A DNA stretch of 64,000 bases from the NCBI RefSeq assembly GCF_010015585.1, contig NW_022985089.1:15812-79811 (forward strand), in the 5' to 3' direction. Shown here one piece after another: positions 21,729 to 31,949 of this stretch (position 1 is the stretch's first letter; each line of letters starts with the position of its first letter). A model generated the notes under the pieces. It was not told where the DNA came from and made no database searches. It worked only from the letters and a program-made list of their open reading frames with translations. A program made the translations under genes and the position numbers. This stretch comes from Eremomyces bilateralis CBS 781.70. Its lineage: Eukaryota; Ascomycota; Dothideomycetes; Eremomycetales; Eremomycetaceae.

Positions 21729-22655
21729 CTGGGGTGCGAAATCATGTCTTGGCATAAACCATCATGCCAAGATATGGAAAGCAAACCAATGGGAGGCAGT
21801 TGATAAGTTGATTTGAGACCAGGGGGTTCCATAGAAAGATGAACTGACCCTTTTGATTCCGTCCATTTTCAATATCCAGGGAAGGTTTTTTTGTGCCTGC
21901 CATCCTGCCTTCATCCCGCCTTTCATGCTATATACCCGTGACAGCCATCAATTCCTGACAGTTCCTAGATGGCCCCCCTTAAACGGCTGTTCTGCGAAGA
22001 TGACGGCTAATTCCTACGCTCCAGCGCACGCAACCCGTCACACGCAGTTCGGGTTCGGACGCTTCTTAGGGCACATGCTTCGCAACCATACGCATAGCTT
22101 CGCAGCCGAAGATGTTTGGCACAGCTTTCTCCACACTCTTCTTTGCGTGTTTTTCTTACCACACGCTATTTGATGGCAGGCACTTGGTCACACGCATACT
22201 CTCGCACACTTCCAGCCCCACATCCCCTGACTCTGCACGACCGTTACCGTAGACCTTCCGCGTTTGCAGCTTTGTTGTTGTAGGCTCCCCTAACTGGTAC
22301 GCCACTCACCGCACACTCTTGAGCTCACGCTCAGGAGCTGTTATCTAAGATTGTTCGTGGGCTAGGCTTTGGATTAAATTTCTTTTGCGTGTACATACAT
22401 GTATGCTCACTTCCGAAGATACATATCTGAAAGCTTGTATTTCCAGGGAATTGGAAATGTAGATGAGGAAATTGATTCCTATTTTTAGAAACCTGCTAAA
22501 TGGGTTCCCAAATTTAGGACCTATGTTCTCAGGAATCCGGAAAAGGGTCCCAGTGCGGATCCGACGCTAAATTTAGAACTACCAGTGTCTCCTTTTATGT
22601 CGCTCATCTCGCATTATAGTTTACGATACTAAAACTAACTCTCGGCTCGCTAAGG
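21729..22655. other. Intergenic region with weak hairpin and repeat copy B
   Basis: It begins with the leftover of the split kinase-like gene, then an imperfect hairpin at about 21741-21778 (CTTGGCAT / ATGCCAAG, 8-nt loop). Copy B of the dispersed repeat is at 22422-22580. No gene is supported. Confidence 0.5.
22422..22580 (+). repeat. Dispersed repeat, copy B
   Basis: Best match to copy A (ATATCTGAAAGCTTGTATTT, then GATTCCTATTTTTAGAAACCTG). It extends further right than A, sharing TTCTCAGGA and a GGACCC/GGTCCC block with copy C. Confidence 0.8.
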
Positions 22656-23010
22656 ATGGCTCGATACGATCAGAAAAAGGCAAGACCTAAGCGCGATAGG
22701 ACAAACGAGAATTTTAGAAAGGGAGTAAATGGATTCCTCCTGCGAGGGGAAAAACTTCGGCGGAAGTATCATGCCGACGTTTATATACTAGTACGTCGTG
22801 ATCGGAAGCTCTATTCCTATGACTCAGGTAGTAAATGCTGGGTTCCAACTCAAGAGGAATTAGTAAGTTAATACCTTTAATAACTTATATGGATTAACTG
22901 TTTTCTAGGAAAACTACTACCCTCTACCAGTAAAGAGGTCGCCAGCATATTACCTACATGATACTTCAGATGTAACCAGATCAGAAGAGCAGACAAATCC
23001 ATCTACTTAG
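22656..23010 (+). CDS. Very small MADS-like (SRF-type) protein
   Basis: Exons 22656-22862 and 22909-23010 with a 46-nt intron (GTAAGT...TTCTAG) give 102 aa. The N-terminus is basic (KKARPKRDR), followed by ENFRKGVNGFLLRGEKLRRKYHAD, then VYILVRRDRKLYSYDSG, and W-x-PTQEEL. This follows the MADS scheme: basic DNA-binding helix with F.KR...L..K..EL..L..ADV, then a beta-hairpin (V-x-I-x-R). Fungal genomes carry many such stand-alone MADS-like genes, and this is at the short end. It may bind DNA or be non-functional. There is no partner domain. Confidence 0.62.
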
Positions 23011-23619
23011 TTAGCTCAATAATTTCAACCATTGCAAGTACAGGCACTCAATACTCTTCTCCTCCTCTCAGGATCTTCACTTAAACCTAATCGCACCAAA
23101 CCACTCTACCGGATCAATCAATCACCATGCCAATCTTCGTGTCTTTACGCCGCTTAGTCCACGATTCTAGCATCTCCATTACCAATCCATACGTCGTTGA
23201 CTTTTTCGACCGCCTCGCCGCCTCCTACAGTATGGTTGGCCACCTCGATACACTGCCTTCTACCATCCCTTCCGCGACGGCGTGGACTACACACGAACTA
23301 CGCCGGAATTGAGAATTCCCAAATAGAGAGGAGAACTCGTACTGGACATGGGCCTGGTGATGATTCGAGATGCGGTAGTACGGGCCCTCGAGACAATGGA
23401 TGGGATATAGGTCTTGCTTGGAGAGGATAATCCACGGGCATATAAGGTTCAGGAGCTGCCTATAGCGTGTAATTCGTGCCTGGATAGCTTCGATGACTCC
23501 ATTTACTCCCCATCACCCCAGTTATAAAGCCGACTTATGATCTTAGTGGGTTACGCAATCCAAAGCATAGCTTGAATCGATTGATTACTTGAAGATAACC
23601 GAAGGGTAATATTCCCAAG
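23011..23619. other. Intergenic region
   Basis: A 61-codon open frame at 23127-23312 has no recognisable features; nothing is called. Confidence 0.4.
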
Positions 23620-24191
23620 TCACTGATCCAATCCTCCCTGATTGCGGCGCCCCAGCATATCTATGACAGCGTCGATACCGTGCATAAACCCTTTCTGAAG
23701 CCAGTACAATGACAGTGGATATAACCAAGAAGCTGTCACAACGTTCCCATTTTGCAGATGTCGCCCGCTAATGGCCATCGCTTGCGCGCCCAAGGCAAGG
23801 TACATGGCTGCGCTGACTCTGTGCCTGTGCTCATGCCGGTCCCGAGTTCCATTCACTTCCGCTTCCGTACATGGCATAAGTGTTTCCCGCCAAATCGTCT
23901 TCACCTGACGTTTCACTTCCGGATCATATTCCCATAAATCCGGCTCGAGCAAGATACAATGGGTCTCCCCTTTGACGACTAGCTTGGCGAGTATCTGTCC
24001 GTTCGATTCGTGTATGCCGGTAATATAGGCATCGTTCTACAGCATAAGTAGCTGCTCAAAGCTCTTTGGGGTTTCTCTCTTACCCTTGCCTGCAAGAGCT
24101 CTGTCCCTGCACTAATGTCTTGCTCATACTCGGGGGGGGTAGTGTCCGCTAATTTCCATCTGCCGCTGTCCTCAACGTACCACCTGCCCAT
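23620..24191 (-). CDS. Unassigned 174-aa protein
   Basis: Exons 24084-24191 and 23620-24036 with a 47-nt intron (GTAAGA...CTGTAG) join in phase. The protein begins MGRWYVEDSGRW and includes ITGIHESNGQILAKLV and HCILLEPDLWEYDPEVKRQ. The C-terminal half is helical with Ala-rich HRVSAAMYLALGAQAMAIS and an amphipathic YPLSLYWLQKGFMHG. There is no signal peptide and no domain I recognise. It is one of several small, single-intron, unassigned genes between 23.6 and 30.5 kb. Confidence 0.6.
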
Positions 24192-24804
24192 TTTCAGTCA
24201 GGTGTAAAATGTGGTAAATATCTTCGTTGCGTAAAATATCAGAAGTAAAGATTTGTCTGAATTTCTTCCAAAGGTGAGGTACCGCTTCTATTTAAGAAAC
24301 GACATTTAAGGCGTCCCAAGATTCAGCGGTTAGGGATGAGGAAATAAAAGATTCTTCTATATTTCCAGCTCCGGAGGTGTGAAATATCCTAGAGGACAGA
24401 ACTGGGTGGTTATCTAGTGAGCGTGTCTGCGACGGGTTGCAGATTCAGTGTGAGAAAACGATGGCACCACCGGCCCGCAAGAAATCACGATGTTGCAAAG
24501 TTCGTCTTTTCTATTATGACAATCCCTTATGAGCATTTTGCAAAATACCATTCTGCACTTCGCCAACTCTATGATTTCACTGGGGAGTATATGAAAGAGA
24601 CAGATAGCTCCAAAGTGAAGTCGACAGCATGACCCGATCAGATCTCAGAGAGCACTGAAACCACTTTGGGGAGAAAACGACGTTTGCTGATAAGAAACAG
24701 TTGCGTTATGCCATGTCATTTTCAATATGTTTGAGCCCAAGGATCTGCTTGAGCAATAGTATTGACGTGGCCTCATAGGTTCTGTATCAACAATCATGAA
24801 AGTA
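24192..24804. other. Spacer containing a decayed gene duplicate
   Basis: It holds the partial duplicate described at 24448-24720 and otherwise no supported gene. Confidence 0.5.
24448..24720 (+). pseudogene. Decayed partial duplicate of the gene at 27362
   Basis: DNA and translation match the first 280 bp of the 27362 gene in order: GTGTGAGAAAACGA at both starts; PYEHFAKYHSALRQLYDFTGEYMKETDSS versus PYEHFANQLSVLRQLHDFTGEILEETGSS; then the SGSTG/RTIFAD region with small indels. The copy then runs out of similarity. It has an in-frame stop and no continuation, so it is a truncated pseudogene. Confidence 0.8.
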
Positions 24805-25273
24805 TCAACTGACAGATGCTGCGGCGTCAGGCGTATGGCACTTGTTCACATCGGTAGCATTCTCTTCCTCTTCCTTGCTTTCCAAGTAGTTCAGCCAGAC
24901 CCAGCCACTGATATGCCTTGGTCTCTCCTCATTCCGATGTAGATGCCGGTATGCTTGAAAAAACTCCTCTGCAGCTTCCTGACCAATCTGAATCTGAGAG
25001 CTCTTTTGGTTCTCATCTATCATCACCGTCACAAAAGGCCCTCCTGTCCACTTTTGGTTTAACAAATAACGGTGCGGGCTATGATCGTACTGAAAGTAAG
25101 CCCAAATCTTGTGGGTACGATCAAAGAGAAGGATTCTTTTGCCAACAACAATATCGATGATCTATTCAAGACTTAGAATGATGTACTCTGCGGTGGTCGA
25201 TACTTACATATAGTTCTTTTGGAAATCCAGGTACACCCTCATCGAGGATTCGTTCCACTTCAGACGGAGCCAT
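24805..25273 (-). CDS. Unassigned protein, N-terminus possibly incomplete
   Basis: Exons 25208-25273 and 24805-25161 with a 46-nt intron (GTAAGT...AATAG) give 140 aa from the first ATG. The translation is hydrophilic and alpha/beta-like: RILLFDRTHKIWAYFQYD, WTGGPFVTVMIDE, EEFFQAYRHLH. The frame stays open about 30 codons upstream of the ATG (including KASFYLYRPFLP) without another Met, so the true start may lie in an upstream exon or may have been lost. Function is unknown. Confidence 0.5.
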
Positions 25274-25928
25274 GCGTTTCTGCCCCAAAAATCCGTACTG
25301 TAGTGTGCTCGTCGGCAAAAATGGTCGATAGAGGTAGAAAGACGCCTTTCCTAAACGAACCAGTGTTTGGATACTTGAAGGACGTGAGACCTTGAGTAGT
25401 CGTTATTGTCCGGTTTTATATCGGAGGAGCACATTGGCTGCACAAGCATCGGGGTACTCGGGAGACAAATGCCAGCGGTATTGGGTGTATAGCACTGATT
25501 CACGTTTGTATGTGCTTTATTATTTTAGCCAGAGCCAGAAGATCTCGTCTTCTCTCTTGACCCATCCACAGGAAGCCACATTCTCGGCATTATAGGAAAC
25601 AAAGCAATGGCTACGGTATGGGAAAGACGACTGAGACAGGGACTAGCTCGGGCCTTAAGAAACTTCGGGACAGTTCAGTGCTCCACGCTGCCGATGTCGA
25701 TCACTGAGACCATTACCGTGAAGATAGTGACGCGGGGTAGAGAACAGTAGGTGGCTCTTCACTGAAATTTCGATCTACCTCATGGACTGAGAATCAAGAC
25801 TTGCCTGAGGAGGGGCGGCTTCTAATGACAGGATCGTTCAGGACCGCACTGTTGTTCGCAGAACCGTTATGTGGGATGAGAGTAGTACATTTACATTCAT
25901 ATTGAATGATATCTGAATGGAAGGACTG
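25274..25928. other. Intergenic region
   Basis: It contains the open but Met-less extension of the upstream gene's frame up to about 25395. No further feature is seen. Confidence 0.4.
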
Positions 25929-26990
25929 CTAAGGCCGGGGCCTGATAGTCGCAGGCTGCGGTGTCATAAGGACAGTACCAGCGTGTGACTCTGGCATTGG
26001 CAATTTCCTGCTCTTCGGTTGGTTGTAATTTTGCCGCTCTCCGACTAAGCTCTCGGTAGAGCTGTTGCTGTCTTTTTGAATGAAACGTAGCATATTGGTT
26101 GCCACCACTATAGTCGAAAGTACAGTCAAAACGGTGAACTGAGTCTACGACGAGTTAGTTGAATATTGGACCGTCATTCATACACCTACAGAACTGGCGA
26201 TCTGGAACCAGAAATCAATCTGTTCAACTATGCCAAGTCTATTCATACGTCCTCGAGATACGGATATCCCTACCCATAACGCGGATACCACTATACCAGC
26301 AATTGGGCTAGCTAGAAACGGCCAGTAGACGTGATGCGCCATCTGTAGTATACATGCTCTGAACCATGAAAACAGTGCAAGGACGGCAAAACTGGAAACG
26401 TGAGACGTAAGCCGAAGTGGCTGATTCCGCAATAACCTATGAGTGTTAACAGCAGCTTGTAGGGAACCTGCTTAACTCACGAGAATGTCCATGCGACGAC
26501 CGCAGCCATCGCCAAAAGGATTACCGCCCACCATCGCCATCCAAAACCTTTAAGCCGGTTCACTAGGTCGCGAATCGGCCGTCGCCGTTCACTGACGTCC
26601 GGTTCGTGCACTTCCGGAATCGACCGACGCCATTCATTGACCTCTGGTTCGTGTACAATGTCGCGACTCGACTGGAATAATTGAAAGGCCAGAACGCTTG
26701 CGCTTCGAAGTTTTTCTGCCACTTCAAAGTCTTGGGCGATACCTGCCACACCCAGCGTGGCAGTAACAATGCAAAAGAAAATTCGTAGAGAAAATATGAC
26801 CTTGACCTCTGTGCTCTTCAAGGACTTGGAGAAAATAATAAGGACGCAATCAAGTAATAGGAGTGCGCTGCCCACTGCATGCAGCACAGCTAATGCAGTC
26901 CGTTGCTGCGGAATGGTCTGATACGGATCCATTGGGCAAGGCAAAACATGTCTGGAATAAACCCTCACTTACCTGAGCGACCGATCGCAT
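25929..26990 (-). CDS. Multi-pass membrane protein of unknown function
   Basis: Four exons (26973-26990, 26481-26917, 26190-26436, 25929-26144) with 44-55 nt introns give 305 aa. The 6-codon first exon is supported by a strong GTAAGT donor; otherwise the start would be the Met at 26932. Hydrophobic segments lie at about 12-34 (ALAVLHAVGSALLLLDCVLIIF), 45-68 (VIFSLRIFFCIVTATLGVAG), 133-152 (WWAVILLAMAAVVAWTF), 163-215 (two segments) and 235-255 (VLTVLSTIVVATNML), so five or six spans are likely. Between spans 2 and 3 is an imperfect charged repeat, EPEVNEWRRSIPE then EPDVSERRRPIRD. It resembles the many fungal 6-7 TM orphan proteins; no transporter motif is visible. Confidence 0.6.
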
Positions 26991-27361
26991 TTAATACCTG
27001 CGAGATTTCCATACTACGAAAGATGAAAGCGTTTGGCAGTATCAGGGAGAGTTATCGCACTGTCGCTCATGGGCTCCCGGTGGAGAGCGTGGTGGCATGG
27101 ATTGAGCCACATTGCGGCGGCCGGCAGAATCATTAGCCTTCGCCGATCGGTGATGGTGGTGACCCATGGCCATATGGTTTAATGTAGTGCCATAGGTGTG
27201 TGATATGCAATCCAATCAGGATGTGGACCGCTTAGAGCCCCTGGGGGCTCTAAGCGGTCCACATCCTGATTGGACTCCTTCATATTTCCGTTCTGTGAAA
27301 TAGAGCATGGCCTACGAGCCTTCTCATCATCAACTTCTCGCTCCTTCATGCTGCAAACAAA
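26991..27361. other. Divergent promoter region with perfect palindrome
   Basis: Lies between the membrane-protein gene (minus) and the 27362 gene (plus). It contains the 64-bp palindrome at 27211-27274, roughly 90-150 bp before the ATG at 27362. Confidence 0.6.
27211..27274. repeat. Perfect 64-bp palindrome, 31-bp arms, 2-nt centre
   Basis: Bases 27211-27241 are the exact reverse complement of 27244-27274 around the centre TG. Flanking bases do not pair. Arms run TCCAATCAGG at the outside to GAGCCCC at the centre. It is likely within the 5' leader or promoter of the plus-strand gene. Confidence 0.95.
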
Positions 27362-28767
27362 ATGAGTGTGAGAAAACGACGGCACCGCCGGGCCCCAACA
27401 CTGCCCATTTCAATGCTTGCCTTTACTCTTATGACAAACCCTTATGAACATTTTGCAAATCAGCTTTCTGTACTTCGCCAACTCCATGATTTCACCGGGG
27501 AGATTTTGGAAGAGACAGGTAGCTCCCAAAGAAACTCAAGAACATGCCTCGATGCGGTCTCAGGGAGCACTGGAACCAACCTTGACGAGAGAACCATATT
27601 TGCTGATCATACAAAGACGATATCACCCGCAAAATCAGCCCTGTTCATAAGCAAAAACGCTAGCAGGCTTTCGGAGAGAGAGCAGGATTTCCTCCGCGAA
27701 GTACTCGAGAAGGAGGGTCATGTTCGGTCTTTTTACAAGAAACCTCATGACATAACTTTTCTCCAAAGCAGAGAAGACCCAAGAGTCGTGGACTTTGGGG
27801 CCATCTTTGGATCTGAGCATAGGATTCCGAAGGGCGACTCGAGGGACGGGCCGAAAAGTGACTCGGAGGACAACTCGGAGGATAGAGAGAAGGTGGGTAG
27901 CCAATCCCTAACCTCATTGAAGGCATGCTTCGCAACCAGAAATTTGGCAGTAGCGTACCACGCTGCGAAGACGGCCGCAGGAGATGCTGCGAGAAAGGCC
28001 GCACAATCGAAGGGATGGTCGAAAGTGGATACAGACAAGGCTGCAGAAAAAGCGATGAAAGACGTGTCAGCAAGAACATATGTTGAGAACAGCCCACGGT
28101 TCTTGGACAAGGTGTTAGCACGAAAGGGCATTACGAACGGCGAGAAGCTCATCACACTTGAAAAGACCACCAAAACCAAAGGGATATCGTTGGTCGTCTG
28201 CCATATTCCAGGTATGCGCGATATCACAGTCAAATCGGTCGAACTTATTGGAGAATGCTTAACAACCCCACTGTGCGCGGGAGTCTTGGATTTGGCGAGA
28301 TCGTTAGATGAGACGTTTGAAAAGTATCAAAACAACTACGATCAAAGCATCAGTAAGGTGCTAGGACAGAACGAGGAAAGCTGTTCAGGAAAGTAATGTT
28401 CCAGATTGTCCCAACTCACTACTAACTCGTCAGCAGCTAATGCAAGTGCCGAGTCCCTTCATCAGGACAATTCTCCACTTTATCCGTCGCAATTCCGCCA
28501 TCGACTTTTCGGACGGCACGATAACTCCATTCAAACAGACAATGGGCTAGCTGGAGGGACAACCGAATTCGGCAATGGATTCATGGAGGGAAACCAGCCT
28601 ACTCAAGGGGAAGGTAATTATATGAGGGAATGATTGTTTTCTCTCACTGACTTGAAGTAGGCATCTCTAACATACTCGATCCTGGTAATATCGATTGGAC
28701 CTTCGAACAGGGACTGTTCTTAGATCCACCAACGGATTGGTTGCTTTCGGATGCTCTCATTGCATGA
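27362..28767 (+). CDS. Unassigned 434-aa protein
   Basis: Three exons (27362-28392, 28447-28613, 28661-28767). The introns of 54 and 47 nt keep frame, and the first has a clear ACTAAC branch site but a weaker AAG acceptor. Residues 25-45 hold PYEHFANQLSVLRQLHDF, the part shared with the decayed copy at 24.45 kb. The middle is acidic and Ser-rich (SDSEDNSEDRE). Residues 185-260 are Ala/Lys-rich helix (AKTAAGDAARKAAQSKGW). The last exon ends DWLLSDALIA with a Trp/Leu/Asp pattern like a short acidic activation tail. No DNA-binding domain is seen, so a role cannot be proposed. The first exon alone is certain; the later exons are probable. Confidence 0.58.
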
Positions 28768-29326
28768 GTAGGGCTACTACTCCGGGGGTCCAGAGGACCT
28801 TTTCATTCGGAGCGATGTAGAAGACGTCCAACCTGGCCATATTCTCCGACTGGTTTTTGATACCGATTGTACCTTGTTGTTGAGTGCCGACCGGGACGAA
28901 CAAGGTGAAATCGGTGGTACTAAGCCCATTCGATGTCGAGTTAGAGCGCACCAATGTGATCCCCTTCCTGAAATCCTGTCAAGGTCAGCGACGTACATAA
29001 GAACGGAGGAAAGATCGTACAATCGGAAGCTTGCTCTGACATGCAGCTTTAATATCTTTTAAAGTAGTCTTGTTGGCCAGATCCAGGTTTTTGCATCCAT
29101 CCATAGCTTGATCGGTAATCCAGGTGGCATTCTCATCAACCCATGCCTGCAACTCGTCCAGCAGCGGCACCACATCCTCATCGAGTGTGTAGCGAGACAA
29201 GCGTTGTTCCGTCATATGTGACGTATGTGTCAGGGTCTCTGAATCGAGGGAAGATAAATAGTCGCTGAGCAATGTCAGTTCGTCTCCTGCATATGGAGGT
29301 TCGGGATGGTTTCCATGCTGCGCCAT
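28757..29326 (-). CDS. Unassigned 174-aa protein
   Basis: Exons 29021-29326 and 28757-28975 with a 45-nt intron (GTACGA...GACAG) join in phase. The N-terminal 100 residues are acidic and helical (LTLLSDYLSSLDSETL, LDEDVVPLLDELQAWVDE). The C-terminal part is beta-like with FTLFVPVGTQQQGTIGI and ARLDVFYIAPNEKVLWTPG. There is no signal peptide or known motif. Its last 11 bp overlap the end of the convergent gene at 28767. Confidence 0.58.
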
Positions 29327-29764
29327 GTGGGATCGGCCTGCAGAAAAGTGAGTGGAGTAGCACGTGCGGTCCTAAAATCGGTCCAGCGTTCGAGATCCTT
29401 GGCACTCCACGTTAGTTTTTGCACTTCGAAATTGCGGGGGCTTAAATTACTCGAAATTGATCCCATGTTATTATATAAAACTAGAAACTGTGCGGCCTCT
29501 CCTTTATCGGAGCGAGTCATAATATTCTATGGTCTTCTGACATCATGGCACTTGTTTGTGCTGCTGGTTTCCGGTGTGCAACGATTGCGCGATTGGGAGG
29601 TTCCATCGAGCGAGCATGTACGGTGTAGCTCGCTGAATCTTCATGTTGCGATGGAGCCGATTGCCATATAAGAATGCCGAATCCTTAGTCTCTATGTTGC
29701 CAGGGAGGAAAATCTGAGACCCCAACCGTAGTGTTCACCCAGCCGTTCTAGGGACACGGCAAAG
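29327..29764. other. Divergent intergenic region
   Basis: Contains an 81-codon minus-strand frame (29275-29520) that could be a 5' exon of the preceding gene, but no in-frame splice could be settled. Nothing else is seen. Confidence 0.4.
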
Positions 29765-30491
29765 ATGGTGAATAGTGAGTCTCATCTACGATGTCTAGCT
29801 GTCCAATTGTTAATGCACAGATTTAGGACGGTTCTCATATCATCAGAATTTATTCTTGATAGCTTGCCTTCTGGAGAGGAACAGCTTCCTTTTCCAAACC
29901 GGGGATCAGAGGTCTTTCAATGATGTTCTCCGTCGAAAAGCGGCGGACTGGGAACCAAAGATAGGGAATGACACATTGGCCTGGAAGAAAAGGGACCAAA
30001 AAAATAATACAACTTGGGAGAAGATTGCACTTGCACTTACCGGAGGAAATTACGGGTTCCGAACGATTTCCTTAAAGGATCTGCGCATGCAACTGGCCTT
30101 CATCCTCTTGGAGATACAACGGATCTCTACCGATTTCGACATTCGAATAGAGAGAAGGGAACGAACTCAAAATCTCGACGCGCAGGAAACCCTACTCCTT
30201 CTTGGGGTCAGTCTTGGTATCAGGCCGCTTCGACTAGATCCACCTAATTTCTGGTCTTTTAAGGGTCTCGATGAGTTGGCTAAGCTTCTTGCTCAGTCTC
30301 CGGTATTTCTGGATGGCATCTCGGCGTGCGACCTGGAACAAGCAATAACATCGCTTGAACTGCTCTTCAGAACTTTAGACTCCCAATCTCACGAAGCAGG
30401 CCTAAATGTTCCGATGTCCCTAGGAAAGCGGCGATCCGATAGCGATCTTCATCGTATCTCCAAGAAACTGCGAGAGGACACGGGGATATGA
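29765..30491 (+). CDS. Unassigned 226-aa protein
   Basis: A 10-nt first exon (29765-29774, ATGGTGAATA) is followed by a 46-nt intron (GTGAGT...CACAG) and a second exon, 29821-30491. Without that exon the long frame has no ATG near its start, which favours the spliced model. The protein is mostly helical: WEKIALALTGGNYGFRTISLKDLRMQLAFILLEIQ, then ETLLLLGVSLGIRPLRL, LDELAKLLAQSP. It ends in a basic tail with KRRSDSD and SKKLRED. No domain is recognised. Confidence 0.55.
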
Positions 30492-30986
30492 GAGCTTGGG
30501 TGCGAGGCAATAAGCATAAGGCAGAAATGGGAGGAGAGAAAGGGTTACTTGTGTCTAGGGAGAGCTAAGGGGTAAGGTAATGACCTCCTTGTACATAGCA
30601 ACTTTTCTGTTTTAAATTGAAGGTAGTCAGCTTCTCCATTTTCGAATGTGTTTCACATGAATAAGTCACCCGTTCTCCTATGCCCACCGCGGCTGACGTA
30701 TCATCTTTCCTTTCTTCCGTACCTAGGACATTTAGAATATATATATATCACCGGGAAGTCTTGACGCATTTAGATGCATGCGCCAACACCGTCTCATTTT
30801 ACTTAACATGCCACCATTGGGAGAAAATGGGGAAACAGTGCCCCGCTGGACGGGTGAAAATATAAATTGAATGAAGTTGCACACTGAACTGGTCTTCTCT
30901 TTAATCAAGTCCTTTCTATATCCCAATATCTGTGAATTTTGAACGTTCGCTTTCATCTAGAAATTTCTTTCCCACTCCGATTCAAA
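30492..30986. other. AT-rich intergenic region
   Basis: No gene, repeat or structure beyond simple AT-rich runs. Confidence 0.5.
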
Positions 30987-31561
30987 ATGGCGACCAACCA
31001 TCATGAGCTGTGCCGGGAAACTATCACAGATCCAAGGTACTCAGGTTTACCCGCTCTGTGATTACGGTCGATAACATTCATAATAGTTCTACTTACTCCT
31101 TTATCTGTATTTTCCCTCGTTGTTTGAAGGTCTTTCACAGTAAAAGTGATTGGAAGCGACACCTGGCCTCGAATCACTATTGGCTCGAGCGGTGGCTCTG
31201 CGGCGACTGCGATACTCCACTTTCCTCCTTCTACGACGAGGCCTCACTACATAATCACCTTAAGGAGAAACACAGCTACAATGATGAGGCAAAGAGGGTT
31301 GAAAAGGCTGAACAAGGCCACCTGGGACAAAAACGGGAGTGGTGTGGTCTATGTAAGGCGGTTGTCGACATAGAGCCGAAAGGCGGCATAAGTGAGCATG
31401 TTTCATCTGAACATATTTCCAAGAAAGAGAATCTGGCGGCTTGGATGTGTTTCGCAGAGCGAAAAACGAAGGAAGAATTGCTCATGGAACACAGTGAGGG
31501 AGAATCATACTGTTCTGCATGTGGGAGCAATCTTTGGCAGTGGCTCAATGTAGCACGATAG
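30987..31561 (+). CDS. C2H2-type zinc-finger protein
   Basis: Exons 30987-31036 and 31087-31561 with a 50-nt intron (GTACTC...AATAG) give 174 aa starting MATNHHELC. Finger 1 is C-x4-C...H-x4-H (CIFPRCLKVFHSKSDWKRHLASNH, written here in two parts: CIFPRC and HLASNH). Finger 2 is WLCGDC followed by HNHLKEKH. Finger 3 is WCGLC followed by HVSSEH. A last CSAC pair has no visible His partners. The arrangement resembles fungal HET-neighbour C2H2 proteins and is probably DNA- or RNA-binding. An ATG at 31010 in another frame is excluded because it lacks finger-compatible upstream sequence. Confidence 0.75.
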
Positions 31562-31949
31562 ATGCAGATAACAGAATGTTAAATCTATGCCAGAAGTGTT
31601 GGTGCTCGACTTCAAAATCGTTCAGGGAGGAAAGTCCAAATAGGATCAGAACGCCGACAAAGCCTAGCCCCTTAGCCGGGCATATGTTTTGCCGAGCGAC
31701 ACAGACCATCCAATTGGGCGTGGAACAGCCTCAACAGGCAACAGCCTTGTAGTGCCTTCATGCCCCACCGACTAACGCCACAAGCAGATGTGAATTCGTC
31801 GTCGTAAAAAACTGCTGTCCATCATCACGTGACACTGTCATTGTGAGGGTATAAGAACATAGCAATTTTCCTGCTTCTCAACTGTGTTGTCTAGGCTGGT
31901 TAAATTCTAATCCCTACACAAACATGGCATTAGTCGGTATCCGTGCCCC
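31562..31949. other. Intergenic region and 5' leader of the RPA12-like gene
   Basis: No gene. The last 13 bp belong to the left arm of the palindrome at 31937-31999. An upstream ATG at 31924 is out of frame with the RPA12-like gene. Confidence 0.5.

Noticed and set aside
22000-22180. Possible CACACGC/TCGCA-rich array as a CRISPR-like or telomere-like repeat
   Set aside because: Repeats are short and irregular, without spacers or a fixed unit; nothing telomeric (TTAGGG) is present, and a fungal genome would not carry CRISPR.
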